Source: Phycisphaeraceae bacterium
GTDB lineage: Bacteria; Planctomycetota; Phycisphaerae; Phycisphaerales; SM1A02
Reading direction: 5' to 3'
Length of the DNA: 59,909 nt
Assembly (NCBI GenBank): GCA_004213555.1
Contig: SHAP01000011.1
Location: 1-59,909, forward strand
Under the pieces are notes generated by a model. That model was not told the DNA's origin, did no database searches, and was given only the letters and a program-made list of their open reading frames with translations. Of this stretch, positions 7,804-16,339 are shown piece after piece. The translations under genes and the position numbers were made by a program. Position 1 is the first letter of the stretch, and each line of letters opens with the position of its first letter.

Positions 7804-9074
7804 GGACGAGCCTCCATGGTTTGGGGCAGCGCGTTCAAGGCTTGCACCATTTCGGCATCACCAAGTTGGTTGCGAATCCAATCTTGGCTTGGGATTGGTT
7901 GGGGCCAATCAGGACCGGTCGTGATGATCCCGGCGTCTGACCAACGGTTGTTCACGGCGGTCCAGTCTTCTGGCGCTTCCAAAACCATGTTGGGGTCAAC
8001 GCCCCAAAGTTCCTCGCCATCCACCCGCTGCACGCTGCGGCCATCGGGGAGGTGGTAGGTGGCGGCGGTGTATTTCAACGTTCCTCCCTCACCGAAGTCT
8101 CGAATTTTTTGGACAGAACCCTTGCCGTAAGTCCGGCGGCCCATCACGTTGGCTCTTTGGTGGAATTGCAAAGCGCCTGCAACAATTTCGCTGGCGGAGG
8201 CCGAGCCTTCATTCACCAGAACCACCATGGGCAGGTCGGTGGCGGTCTCCGATTGGGCTTCAAAGATCGCCTCCACTTCTTTGCGGTTACGAATCTCCAC
8301 CACCACTCCAGCATTCAGAAAAAGGTTGCAGGTTTCCACGGCGGCCGACAGAGAGCCGCCAGGATTGCTCCGAAGGTCCAAGACCAATCCGGTGGCTTCC
8401 GGGTGGTCATCAATGACCGATCGAAGATCACTTGGGGTCTCGTCGAGGAACTGATCAATCCGAACCACCAAGATCCCTTCCTCAAGTTGCCACTGCCATT
8501 GGCCGTCGGTTCTTCGAAGTCCGAGCACCGTTTGGGTTTTGATTTTCCGACGGACCACATTGAAAACCTGATGTTGGTCATCTCGACGTATCGTGATTTC
8601 AACGGGCGAACCTTCGGGGCCCGAGACCAAAGCAATGATGTCAGCCAGAGCCATGCCGGCCAGAGGTTCCGGGCCTACGGCCACGATGAGATCGCCCGCC
8701 TGAATACCAGCCCGAAGGGCAGGACTTTCATCAAGCGGTGTCTTGACCAATGCGCCTTGCGGGTCGGGCGCAACAGAGACTCCGATTCCGGCGAATGTTC
8801 CTTGGACTTCTTTGACGAATTCGTTGCGGTCCCGTGGGGGGATCCAGATGGTGTACGGATCGCCCGTTCTCTCCACCATTCCTTGAATGGCTCCCTCTCG
8901 GAGTTCATTCCGGGTGAGTTCTCGGACGAATTCAGACTCTAGGGTTTGGGCCACCTCCACCAAACCTTGAGCCAACTCAGCACGTTGGGCTCTTTTGGAA
9001 AACGCTTCGGGCAGTCGCAACACAACGATCGCGCTGGCGAAAATCATCAAAATGGTGGGCCAACTGGGTCGCAA
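7800..9074 (-). CDS. Membrane-anchored S41 carboxy-terminal processing protease
   Basis: The protein has an N-terminal membrane segment (WPTILMIFASAIVVL), a PDZ domain (about 90-165) and the CtpA-type peptidase core with NEGSASASEI and RRTYGKGSVQ, giving the Ser/Lys dyad (Ser293 and Lys318 counted from the start used here). It should act outside the cytoplasmic membrane on the C-termini of exported proteins. The start is uncertain. I use TTG 9074, which has AAGGA seven bases upstream and avoids the divergent hflX; the ORF stays open to ATG 9191, which would overlap hflX by 26 bases. It overlaps tsaD by four bases. Confidence 0.85.
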   Translation of the reverse strand: MRPSWPTILMIFASAIVVLRLPEAFSKRAQRAELAQGLVEVAQTLESEFVRELTRNELREGAIQGMVERTGDPYTIWIPPRDRNEFVKEVQGTFAGIGVSVAPDPQGALVKTPLDESPALRAGIQAGDLIVAVGPEPLAGMALADIIALVSGPEGSPVEITIRRDDQHQVFNVVRRKIKTQTVLGLRRTDGQWQWQLEEGILVVRIDQFLDETPSDLRSVIDDHPEATGLVLDLRSNPGGSLSAAVETCNLFLNAGVVVEIRNRKEVEAIFEAQSETATDLPMVVLVNEGSASASEIVAGALQFHQRANVMGRRTYGKGSVQKIRDFGEGGTLKYTAATYHLPDGRSVQRVDGEELWGVDPNMVLEAPEDWTAVNNRWSDAGIITTGPDWPQPIPSQDWIRNQLGDAEMVQALNALPQTMEARP

Positions 9075-9165
9075 AGTGAAGTCCTTGCTAGAGGGTAGCC
9101 GGTGTGATGCTCTAAACTCCAGACCGGAGACTCGATTGGCCCACCACGAACCGCTGCGAGACACG

Positions 9166-10542
9166 ATGAAGGTCGCGACCGAGCGGACCATTTTGGTCCA
9201 TGTCGGCCTGCCGGGACGTTGGACCGATGCTCAAAATCCATTTGGTGAAATTGCGGCTTTGGTCGAGGCCGCGGGGGCCGAGGTGGTGGGGACCGTTTCC
9301 CAGAAGCTTTCCAAGCCAAGTGCCAAAACGCTGATCCGAAAGGGAAAAGTGCAAGAACTGGCGGCGGCGGTCAAGGCGTTGTCGGCCGGTTTGGTGGTGT
9401 TCGACCACGATCTCACGCCGGCCCAAATTCGAGAACTCGAGCGGGCCTGCGTGGTGAAGATTTTGGATCGTTCGGAATTGATTTTGGACATCTTTGCCAG
9501 CCGAGCTGCAACTTTGGAAGCCAAGCTTCAAGTTGAAATTGCTCAACTGCAATACACCTACCCGCGGTTGCGAGCGATGTGGGATCACTTGGGGCAAGTC
9601 ACCGGCGGGGCACCCGTGGGCATTGGTACTCGAGGACCCGGGGAAACCCAGCTCGAGATTGACCGGCGTTTGGCGCGTGACCGCTTGGCCCAGTTGCGTC
9701 GTGAGTTGGCCGAAGTGCAACGCCGAAAGAGTCGTGAAGTGGCCGATCGGACGGAGGATCACTTCACGGTGGGCCTGGTGGGTTACACCAATGCGGGAAA
9801 GAGCACCCTCTTCAATCGACTCACCGATGGTGGCGCCTTTGCGGCCGACATGTTGTTTGCCACCCTGTCCACTCGGGTCGATGCGTGGCCTTTGGGTGGC
9901 GGCGTCCAGGTCTTGGTTTCCGACACGGTGGGGTTTGTTCGAGATCTCCCACACCGCTTGGTGGCCTCGTTTCGCGCTACTCTTGAAGAGACCATTCATT
10001 CGTCACTGATTCTTCAGGTGTTGGATGCCAGCGATCCACATGCCGTGATGCAGTTGGAAACCACCGAACGCACTTTGGATGAGATCGGAGCGACCGGTCA
10101 GCCACGGTTGGTCCTGTTAAACAAGATGGATTTGATCGAACCTCGGGAGCGGCTGCTTTGGATGCATCGCTTTCCCGAAGCGTTGCCAGTCAGTGCGGTT
10201 GATGGGACCGGCCTTGATGAACTGTCCGAGCGGGTCCGGGCGTTGGCTCTGGGAGGCATCCAAGAGGTCGAGGTGACGTTGCCTTACGCATCGGCCAAAG
10301 CGATTGACCATTTGGAACGCCGAGCTGAAGTGCTTGACCGTCAATATGGTGACGGCACGGTGACGCTGAGGGTCAAATTGGCCCGTCGACAAGCCGACGA
10401 ATTGGCCAGTTTGGAACGCAAAGCATTGATCAATGGTGAACCAGCCTCGAATGCGGGCGTGGTGGTTTGGCGTGAAGTGCACACGATTCCAGAGCAGGGC
10501 ATCCCTCCCCACAAAAGATCCTCCGGAGGATGGAGACCATGA
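9166..10542 (+). CDS. hflX: GTPase HflX
   Basis: HflX is a ribosome-associated GTPase that splits stalled or stressed ribosomes. The 458-residue protein has the N-terminal HflX domain ending in GGAPVGIGTRGPGETQLE (about 147-164), then the G domain with GYTNAGKS (206-213), DTVGF and NKMD. I start at ATG 9166 (MKVATERT), since the upstream part of the open frame has no conserved residues and runs through the divergent protease region. Its TGA overlaps the ATG of the next gene (10539-10542), suggesting coupling. Confidence 0.95.
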   Translation: MKVATERTILVHVGLPGRWTDAQNPFGEIAALVEAAGAEVVGTVSQKLSKPSAKTLIRKGKVQELAAAVKALSAGLVVFDHDLTPAQIRELERACVVKILDRSELILDIFASRAATLEAKLQVEIAQLQYTYPRLRAMWDHLGQVTGGAPVGIGTRGPGETQLEIDRRLARDRLAQLRRELAEVQRRKSREVADRTEDHFTVGLVGYTNAGKSTLFNRLTDGGAFAADMLFATLSTRVDAWPLGGGVQVLVSDTVGFVRDLPHRLVASFRATLEETIHSSLILQVLDASDPHAVMQLETTERTLDEIGATGQPRLVLLNKMDLIEPRERLLWMHRFPEALPVSAVDGTGLDELSERVRALALGGIQEVEVTLPYASAKAIDHLERRAEVLDRQYGDGTVTLRVKLARRQADELASLERKALINGEPASNAGVVVWREVHTIPEQGIPPHKRSSGGWRP

Positions 10543-11501
10543 ATGGAGGATTGCATCGGTTCCGAGATCGAGTCGATCCGGGCTTGCTCTCTGAAATTGA
10601 TGCCTGGATTGGTCGTCACCCTTTGGTCCGTATCCGTTCGGCGCTCGAAGCCCGCACTGACGAAAAAGCATTCTTCGATGCGTTGGCCGAGGCCGTCTTG
10701 GCTCGGCATGTGCTCTCGTTGGGCTTTGATGTGGAAACCGAGGTGCCAACGGTGGGCAACATGACCGCGGACCTTCGAGTCAGCAAAGGCGGCCGCGAAG
10801 TCTTTTTGCACGTCAAACGCGTGGCCACCGACATCGACAACCGGGCCTCACGTCAAATTGTGATTTCACCGCGACTGCGGGCGTTGGAAATGGTGCCGCG
10901 TCCATGGTTGATTCGAGTTCGCTGGAGTTCTGTCGCAAACGACCGTCAAATGCAGCGTTTGGTTGAGGAAGGCATGGACTTTCTTCGCCACGCCAGTGTG
11001 GGTGATGAACTCAAAGTGACGGACCACGACGGCTCCGATCTTGGGGGTATCCGGGTTCTGGCGCCCCACGATGGCCGTCGGGTCGTCCTGCACATTGGGA
11101 TGCCAGACGGTTTCATCGATCACACGCCGCGAATGCGTAAACGTTTGGATCGGGCTTTCGCCCAATTCAAGCCTGGAGCAGAAAATGCCATCGTTGTGGC
11201 CAGCAGTGACCATCAAGATGGCTTTGATTTTGAAACAGCCTTGCTGGGCCAGTTTGTGGAACGTTGGGATCGGCGACCTTCGGCCGGTCGCCGGGTGGCC
11301 TATGGCCGCGACGATCTTGGTTTTTGGTCCGGCGGGGCTCATCCCAACTCACGCGTGGCGAGTTGGTTTCGGTTGTCTCCACACTCAGGTGAATTTTCCC
11401 CTCGCATGTGGTTCAGACAAAGCGATTTGCCGGCTTCGGATGGGGCACAAATGCTCAGAGCGATTTTTGGTGAAGAAGAGCCGCCCGAAGCCACGGCGTA
11501 G
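10539..11501 (+). CDS. Unknown protein with a PD-(D/E)XK nuclease-like motif
   Basis: I do not recognise a named family. The 320-residue soluble protein has, around residues 45-100, a helix with Glu (FFDALAEAVLARHVLSLGF), a strand with Asp (MTADLRVSKGG) and a strand ending in xVK (EVFLHVKRV). This order resembles the Glu...Asp...(E/Q/H)xK core of PD-(D/E)XK nucleases. The C-terminal half has alternating strands and helices with many Arg/His. The start at ATG 10539 is set by GGAGGA eight bases upstream and the ATGA overlap with hflX. Context (hflX, aminopeptidase) does not reveal a role. Nuclease activity is a hypothesis only. Confidence 0.5.
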   Translation: MNGGLHRFRDRVDPGLLSEIDAWIGRHPLVRIRSALEARTDEKAFFDALAEAVLARHVLSLGFDVETEVPTVGNMTADLRVSKGGREVFLHVKRVATDIDNRASRQIVISPRLRALEMVPRPWLIRVRWSSVANDRQMQRLVEEGMDFLRHASVGDELKVTDHDGSDLGGIRVLAPHDGRRVVLHIGMPDGFIDHTPRMRKRLDRAFAQFKPGAENAIVVASSDHQDGFDFETALLGQFVERWDRRPSAGRRVAYGRDDLGFWSGGAHPNSRVASWFRLSPHSGEFSPRMWFRQSDLPASDGAQMLRAIFGEEEPPEATA

Positions 11502-11512
11502 AATGATTCACC

Positions 11513-12634
11513 ATGGACCCGAGACACGAACGGTTGGCTGAACTGCTCATTCATCACTCCACCCGCTTGCAAGCAGGCGAGCACGTTCTGATTGAAGCTT
11601 TTGATATTCCAGAATCGATGGTGATTGCCGCAGTGAAAGCGGCCAAATCCGTCGGGGCGCATTCCCACGTCACGCTGCGAAACAACCGATTGCAGCGTGC
11701 ATTGATTGAAGATGCCACCGATGCCCAAGTGGCCACCCAAGCCGAGTACGACCGATTTCGCATGGAAAAGATGGACGCGTACTTGGGACTTCGTGGTGGA
11801 AACAACGCCAATGAACTCGCGGGTCTTTCCGGCGAAGATCAAAAGCGTTGGAGCACGGGGTACCAAACACCAGTGCACTTTCAGCAGCGGGTGAACCACA
11901 CCCGCTGGTGCGTGTTGCGTTGGCCCGCACCCGGCATGGCGCAGTCTGCATCCATGAGCACCGAGTCATATGAAGACTTCTACTTTCGCGTCTGCACGAT
12001 GGATTACGCCCGCATGGCCCAAGCGGTTGAACCATTGAAAGCCCGTATGAATGCGGCGGATCAAGTGCACATTTGTGGCCCCGGCGACACCGACCTCAAG
12101 TTCTCCATCAAAGACATCCCGTCGATTCCATGCTGTGGCAATATGAATATTCCCGACGGTGAGATTTTTACCGCCCCGATCCGGGATTCGGTCAACGGAG
12201 TGATGCAATACAACACTCCTACCCGCTACCAAGGCAATGATTTCGCCAACGTTCGTCTGGTGTTCAAGGATGGAAAAATTGTGGAGCATGATGCAGACAA
12301 AGGTGCCGAGCACTTGGGAGCCATCTTTGACACCGATGAAGGTGCCCGGTTTATTGGGGAATTTGCCATTGGATTCAACCCGTTCATCATGCACGCGCAG
12401 AATGACATTCTTTTTGATGAAAAAATCGCGGGCAGTTTGCACTTCACACCGGGCAACGCCTACGAGGACGCAAACAACGGCAACAAATCCTCCATCCACT
12501 GGGACATGGTTTTGATCCAAAGGTCCGATTATGGGGGCGGAACCATTGCCTTTGACGGCGAGATCATCCGCAAAGACGGTCTGTTTGTGCCCACAGATCT
12601 TGAGGCGTTGAACCCTGACCATTTGGGTGCTTGA
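11513..12634 (+). CDS. M29 family aminopeptidase (AmpS/thermophilic aminopeptidase type)
   Basis: The 373-residue protein matches the M29 metallo-aminopeptidase family, which removes N-terminal residues using two metal ions. The expected ligands are visible: Glu217 in NIPDGEIFTAP, Glu283 in IGEFAIG, His310 in GSLHFTPG, and His329/Asp331 in SSIHWD. Length is slightly below the usual 400-410. It begins 11 bases after the preceding gene and probably shares its transcript. It is likely cytoplasmic, with a role in peptide turnover. Confidence 0.9.
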   Translation: MDPRHERLAELLIHHSTRLQAGEHVLIEAFDIPESMVIAAVKAAKSVGAHSHVTLRNNRLQRALIEDATDAQVATQAEYDRFRMEKMDAYLGLRGGNNANELAGLSGEDQKRWSTGYQTPVHFQQRVNHTRWCVLRWPAPGMAQSASMSTESYEDFYFRVCTMDYARMAQAVEPLKARMNAADQVHICGPGDTDLKFSIKDIPSIPCCGNMNIPDGEIFTAPIRDSVNGVMQYNTPTRYQGNDFANVRLVFKDGKIVEHDADKGAEHLGAIFDTDEGARFIGEFAIGFNPFIMHAQNDILFDEKIAGSLHFTPGNAYEDANNGNKSSIHWDMVLIQRSDYGGGTIAFDGEIIRKDGLFVPTDLEALNPDHLGA

Positions 12635-12773
12635 AAAGTTTGGTCGGCCTTCTCGGACCGCAAACGGTCCAGATTGCCGGAATCATCCCACCCTTCGGCG
12701 TGGCCGGACGTGCATTGGGTCAAGATCTGTTCTGTCTGTGAACCATGACGGGATCTCGTCCGATGCCCCGAGC

Positions 12774-13232
12774 ATGACGACCAGTACCCGCATTGGAGAT
12801 TTGTTGTGTGCCGCCGGTGAACTCGAACCCAATGAGCTCACACGTTTGCTCAAACTTCAAGAAGCAAACCCGGCAAGGCCACTTGGCGTGCTGGCGGAGG
12901 AGCATGCTGGTGTCGATCCCGCGGCGGTGGAGGCTGCTTGGGCCGCCCAAATGTCGCAGTGGTCAGGCCGGGTGGACCCTCGCCGCCTGTACCCTGAAAA
13001 GGATGCGAAGCAATTGGTAACCCCGCGCAGGGCGAGACAGTTCAGCATCCTGCCGATCTCTCGGCAGGGCGGGCGGCTGTCGTATTGCACCACTCCGCTG
13101 GGCTTGGTTTCAGCCCATCGCTTTGTGACCAACGTTTTGGGGCTTGTTTCTGAGCCAATGCTGGCCATGCGTGCGGAGCTGCATGAAGCCATTGGGACGC
13201 ATTACCCCGCTTCGAGCCAGGACGCGGCTTAG
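12774..13232 (+). CDS. Stand-alone MshEN-like (T2SSE N-terminal domain) protein
   Basis: The 152-residue protein is essentially one GspE/PilB N-terminal domain without the ATPase. Residues 6-29 (RIGDLLCAAG... to Gln29) match the 24-position MshEN motif RLGxxLLxxGLLxxxxLxxxLxxQ at Arg, Gly, Leu, Gly, Leu, Leu, Leu and Gln. Residues 36-59 give a second copy (PLGVL...AAWAAQ) with Pro in place of Arg and Trp in place of Leu. A C-terminal part with ILPISRQGGRL resembles the rest of the T2SSE_N fold. MshEN domains in MshE-type ATPases bind cyclic di-GMP. Start at ATG 12774; the upstream open frame is unconserved. Binding here is inferred. Confidence 0.7.
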   Translation: MTTSTRIGDLLCAAGELEPNELTRLLKLQEANPARPLGVLAEEHAGVDPAAVEAAWAAQMSQWSGRVDPRRLYPEKDAKQLVTPRRARQFSILPISRQGGRLSYCTTPLGLVSAHRFVTNVLGLVSEPMLAMRAELHEAIGTHYPASSQDAA

Positions 13233-13257
13233 GACTGTCGTCTCTCCCCACAATCGC

Positions 13258-13285
13258 AAATCGCCGCCTCAGAAGGCGGCGATTT
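13258..13285. terminator. Hairpin terminator between the MshEN-like gene and the tRNAs
   Basis: AAATCGCCGCC (13258-13268) pairs perfectly with GGCGGCGATTT (13275-13285), extendable by a T-A pair to leave a four-base loop. It lies 26 bases after the plus-strand gene and just 3' of the minus-strand tRNA-Phe, so it may serve both convergent units. T-runs on both sides are short. Confidence 0.6.
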
Positions 13286-13289
13286 GAAG

Positions 13290-13362
13290 TGGCGAGAGGC
13301 GGACTTGAACCGCCGACACCCGCATTTTCAATGCGGTGCTCTACCAACTGAGCTACCTCGCC
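13290..13362 (-). tRNA. tRNA-Phe (GAA)
   Basis: The minus strand folds into a 73-base cloverleaf: a seven-pair acceptor stem (GGCGAGG/TCTCGCC, last pair G-T), D arm GCTC/GAGC, anticodon stem CCGCA/TGCGG with loop TTGAAAA (anticodon GAA), and T arm GGCGG-TTCAAGT-CCGCC. CCA is not encoded. It lies 60 bases from the tRNA-His gene on the same strand. Confidence 0.95.
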
Positions 13363-13422
13363 AGAGGTGCACCCGTGTAGGGCAGGTCGTAGAGCGTACG
13401 CAGGAACGCGGACGTCTTCAAG

Positions 13423-13497
13423 GGCGGCAGAGGGGACTCGAACCCCCGACATCCGGAATCACAATCCGACGCTCTAACCAACTGAGCTACTGCCGCC
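13423..13497 (-). tRNA. tRNA-His (GTG)
   Basis: The minus strand gives a 75-base cloverleaf: acceptor GCGGCAG/CTGCCGC, D arm GCTC/GAGC, anticodon stem TCGGA/TCCGG with loop TTGTGAT (anticodon GTG), and T arm GGGGG-TTCGAGT-CCCCT. A genome-encoded extra G at 13497 faces C73, the identity element for histidyl-tRNA synthetase. CCA is not encoded. Confidence 0.95.
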
Positions 13498-13600
13498 AAA
13501 GGCAAGGAGCCGATTCTACCGGAGCCGCAAGGCTGCGGCAATCGTGTCAAAGCGCTCCTGCGGGCGTAGAATGATCGTATCGCGACCCCCGGAATCAAGC

Positions 13601-15184
13601 ATGCCCACAACCGCTGACGAAAGACTCATTTTCCTCGAAGGCCGGACCGTTCACACGAACTTGCCAGTCGCAGATCTGGTGGAACACGCCGTCCGGCGCG
13701 GTGAAGGTCATTTGGCCGCCAATGGCGCGTTGAACGTGCACACGGGCTCCCGCTCTGGTCGATCGCCAGGCGACAAGTACCTCGAAGACACACCGGGCAT
13801 CCACGGCAACATTGACTGGAGCAAAGTGAATCAGCCGTGCACCCCAGAGCAATTTTCAAAGTTGGAGTCCATCGTCCGAGAATATCTCGGTTCAGGCGAA
13901 GATTTGTACAGATTTGATGGGTTTGCCGGCGCCGACGAACGCTATCGCTGCCAGGTCAGTGTGGTGGCCAAAGAAGCGTGGCATGCGTTGTTCGCCAGCA
14001 CACTGTTCATTCCCGCGCAAGGTGCTGATTCCAGCTTTGCCCCAGATTGGACCATTTTTGACGCTGGTGCTTTGGAGTTGAATCCAGAGCAAGCCGCCGC
14101 GGTGGGGGTCAGCGGGAAGATCGCCATCTTCCAATCCCTAGAACGAAAGATGGTCTTGATTGTGGGCACGCGCTATGCCGGGGAAATCAAGAAGTCGATC
14201 TTCTACGCCATGAACCACGACCTCCCCGAATCAGGGGTCTTTCCGATGCACTGCTCATGCAATGTGGACCGTGATGATGCAGAAAACGTAGCGTTGTTCT
14301 TTGGGCTTTCGGGCACTGGAAAGACGACGCTTTCTGCAGATCCTGATCGGGCCCTGGTAGGAGATGACGAACATGGGTGGTCGGCCGATGGTGTCTTTAA
14401 CGTTGAAGGCGGGTGCTACGCCAAGTGCATCCGTCTTTCGGAAGAAGGCGAGCCTGAAATTTGGAACGCCATTCGATTTGGCAGCGTGCTTGAAAACGTG
14501 GTTTTGCAGCCCAACCGGCAACCCGACTATGACGACGGCTCTGTGACCGAGAACACCCGGGTCACCTACCCCATTCGGTTCATGGACGGTGCTCTCCAGC
14601 CTTCTGTAGCAGGTCACCCACGTCACGTGATCTTCCTGACCGCAGACGCCACCGGAGTCTTGCCTCCGATTTCACGGTTGACCCCTGAACAAGCCCAGTA
14701 CTACTTCGTCAATGGGTACACCTCGAAATTGGCTGGAACTGAAGCAGGAGTGACCGAACCCGTGCCCAATTTTTCGCCGTGCTTTGGTGGTCCATTCATG
14801 CCTCGCCCCCCGGTGTTTTATGCCCGCATGCTGGCGGACCGAATTGCGGAACACGGCACCAAAGTCTGGCTGCTGAACACCGGCTGGAGTGGTGGAGGCT
14901 ACGGCGTTGGCTCCAGATTCCCCTTGGCGCACACCCGAGCCATGGTGCATGCCATCTTGGATGGATTTTTGGACAACGTTCCCTGTGAGACCCATCCAAT
15001 TTTTGGTCTTTTGACTCCAGAAGCGGTTCCTGGAGTGCCAACCGAACTTCTTGACCCCCGATCCACTTGGTCGGATCCAGTGGCGTACGACCAAGCGGCG
15101 AGCGTACTAGCGCAAAAATTCCGTGCCAACGACGCCAAATTTACTTTGGACGACGCCGTCCGGGCTTCTGGTCCTACCGTTTGA
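13601..15184 (+). CDS. pckA: Phosphoenolpyruvate carboxykinase (ATP)
   Basis: PckA interconverts oxaloacetate plus ATP with PEP, CO2 and ADP, the entry step of gluconeogenesis. The 527-residue protein shows the family signatures: TGSRSGRSPGDKY near the N-terminus, FPMHCSCNV, the kinase-1a loop FGLSGTGKTTLSADP (about 234-248), and the metal-binding GVFNVEGGCYAK. Start at ATG 13601 (MPTTADER); the extra N-terminal ORF residues overlap the tRNA leader region and are not conserved. The threonine aldolase gene starts four bases after the stop, suggesting one transcript. Confidence 0.96.
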   Translation: MPTTADERLIFLEGRTVHTNLPVADLVEHAVRRGEGHLAANGALNVHTGSRSGRSPGDKYLEDTPGIHGNIDWSKVNQPCTPEQFSKLESIVREYLGSGEDLYRFDGFAGADERYRCQVSVVAKEAWHALFASTLFIPAQGADSSFAPDWTIFDAGALELNPEQAAAVGVSGKIAIFQSLERKMVLIVGTRYAGEIKKSIFYAMNHDLPESGVFPMHCSCNVDRDDAENVALFFGLSGTGKTTLSADPDRALVGDDEHGWSADGVFNVEGGCYAKCIRLSEEGEPEIWNAIRFGSVLENVVLQPNRQPDYDDGSVTENTRVTYPIRFMDGALQPSVAGHPRHVIFLTADATGVLPPISRLTPEQAQYYFVNGYTSKLAGTEAGVTEPVPNFSPCFGGPFMPRPPVFYARMLADRIAEHGTKVWLLNTGWSGGGYGVGSRFPLAHTRAMVHAILDGFLDNVPCETHPIFGLLTPEAVPGVPTELLDPRSTWSDPVAYDQAASVLAQKFRANDAKFTLDDAVRASGPTV

Positions 15185-15187
15185 ACC

Positions 15188-16249
15188 ATGCGTACTTTTC
15201 GCAGCGACAACAACTCTGGCTTGATTCCGGAAGCCATCACCGCGCTCCAGGGTTTGGACTCTGGTCATGCGGAGGGATATGGAGATGATCCTTGGACCCA
15301 GCGTGCGACCGAAGCTTTTCGAGAATTGTTTTCGTCGGAAATTGAGGTTTTCTTCGTGGCAACGGGCACCGCGGCCAACACCCTTGCGATCGCCAGTTTG
15401 ACCGAACCTTGGCAGCGGGTGGTCTGCCATCGGCACGCACACTGGAATGATGATGAATCCACGGCTCCCGAACGGATCACGCTGTGTCGAACCACGGTCT
15501 TTTCCTCCCACCCTTCCAAATTGATACCCGCCGACTTGCAGTTCATCGCCGAGAACGGACGCGGGGATGTGCACCAACCCGCACCCGGTGTGGTCACCAT
15601 TTCCAATCCAACCGAGTTCGGCACGGTCTATCGACCAGATGAAATTAGGGCACTGACCGATCTGGCGCACAGCGCGGGATATTTGGTGCACTGTGATGGC
15701 GCACGCTTCGCGAACGCAGTTGCCAGCCTGGGGGTGGCTCCAAACGCGTTGGCCGGTGAAGCCGGCATTGACGTGTTGTCGTTTGGTGGCACCAAGAACG
15801 GATTGGCTTTCGGGGAAGCGGTGGTATTTTTCCCACAAGGCGATGGTGAAGCCGCCCGCCGCGGAGCTTCGCGATTCCCCTATTTGAGAAAATCGACGGG
15901 GCACCTCTTAAGCAAGCACCGGGTCGTGACCGCCATGTTTGAAGCGACACTTCGGGACGGATGTTGGCTGAAGCACGCCGCCCACGCCAACGCCATGGCC
16001 ACCCGCTTGGGGACTGGCTTGACCAATCAAGGCCTGTCCCCAGTCCATCCGGTGGAAGCCAATGGAGTGTTCGTATGCCCTCCTCATGATCTTCGAGATT
16101 GGATGTTGGCCCAAACCGGCTTTTACCCATTCGGAGACGCCCGAGAGGCCATGCACCGATTGATGTGCTCTTTTGACACCACCGCCGAGGATGTCGATGG
16201 ATTCCTCGAGCACGTCGCATCATTCTCGGACCGTGCCGAAGAAAAGTAA
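15188..16249 (+). CDS. ltaE: Low-specificity L-threonine aldolase-like PLP enzyme
   Basis: The 353-residue fold-type I PLP protein belongs to the beta-eliminating lyase/threonine aldolase group, which cleaves threonine to glycine and acetaldehyde. Visible features are RSDNNSG at the N-terminus, VATGTAANTLA (cofactor phosphate region), LVHCDGARFANA with Asp170 for the pyridine nitrogen, and SFGGTKNG with the Schiff-base Lys203. It lies four bases after pckA. Together with the threonine dehydrogenase/kbl pair at the right end, the window carries two alternative threonine-to-glycine routes. Confidence 0.88.
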   Translation: MRTFRSDNNSGLIPEAITALQGLDSGHAEGYGDDPWTQRATEAFRELFSSEIEVFFVATGTAANTLAIASLTEPWQRVVCHRHAHWNDDESTAPERITLCRTTVFSSHPSKLIPADLQFIAENGRGDVHQPAPGVVTISNPTEFGTVYRPDEIRALTDLAHSAGYLVHCDGARFANAVASLGVAPNALAGEAGIDVLSFGGTKNGLAFGEAVVFFPQGDGEAARRGASRFPYLRKSTGHLLSKHRVVTAMFEATLRDGCWLKHAAHANAMATRLGTGLTNQGLSPVHPVEANGVFVCPPHDLRDWMLAQTGFYPFGDAREAMHRLMCSFDTTAEDVDGFLEHVASFSDRAEEK

Positions 16250-16339
16250 AAATCGTCACACGTCGACGAAACATCTCCATTGATCCAACCGACACAGGAA
16301 CCTGCCGCGGTTCCCATGGCCGCATTGGAGTGATTCGTG

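Noticed and set aside
8052..8942. 296-residue plus-strand ORF opposite the S41 protease
   Set aside because: The minus frame holds PDZ and catalytic Ser/Lys motifs; the plus frame has none.
12655..12670. GGACCG-CAAA-CGGTCC hairpin after the aminopeptidase gene as a terminator
   Set aside because: Only six pairs and no T-tract; too weak to call.
13290..13497. tRNA pair as an integration (att) site of a mobile element
   Set aside because: No integrase, direct repeat of a tRNA end or foreign-looking gene is nearby.
13042..13610. Minus-strand ORFs containing AQLVEHRIENAGVGGSSPP and AQLVRASDCDSGCRGFESP
   Set aside because: These are translations of the tRNA-Phe and tRNA-His genes, a common artefact; the cloverleaf structures explain the sequence.
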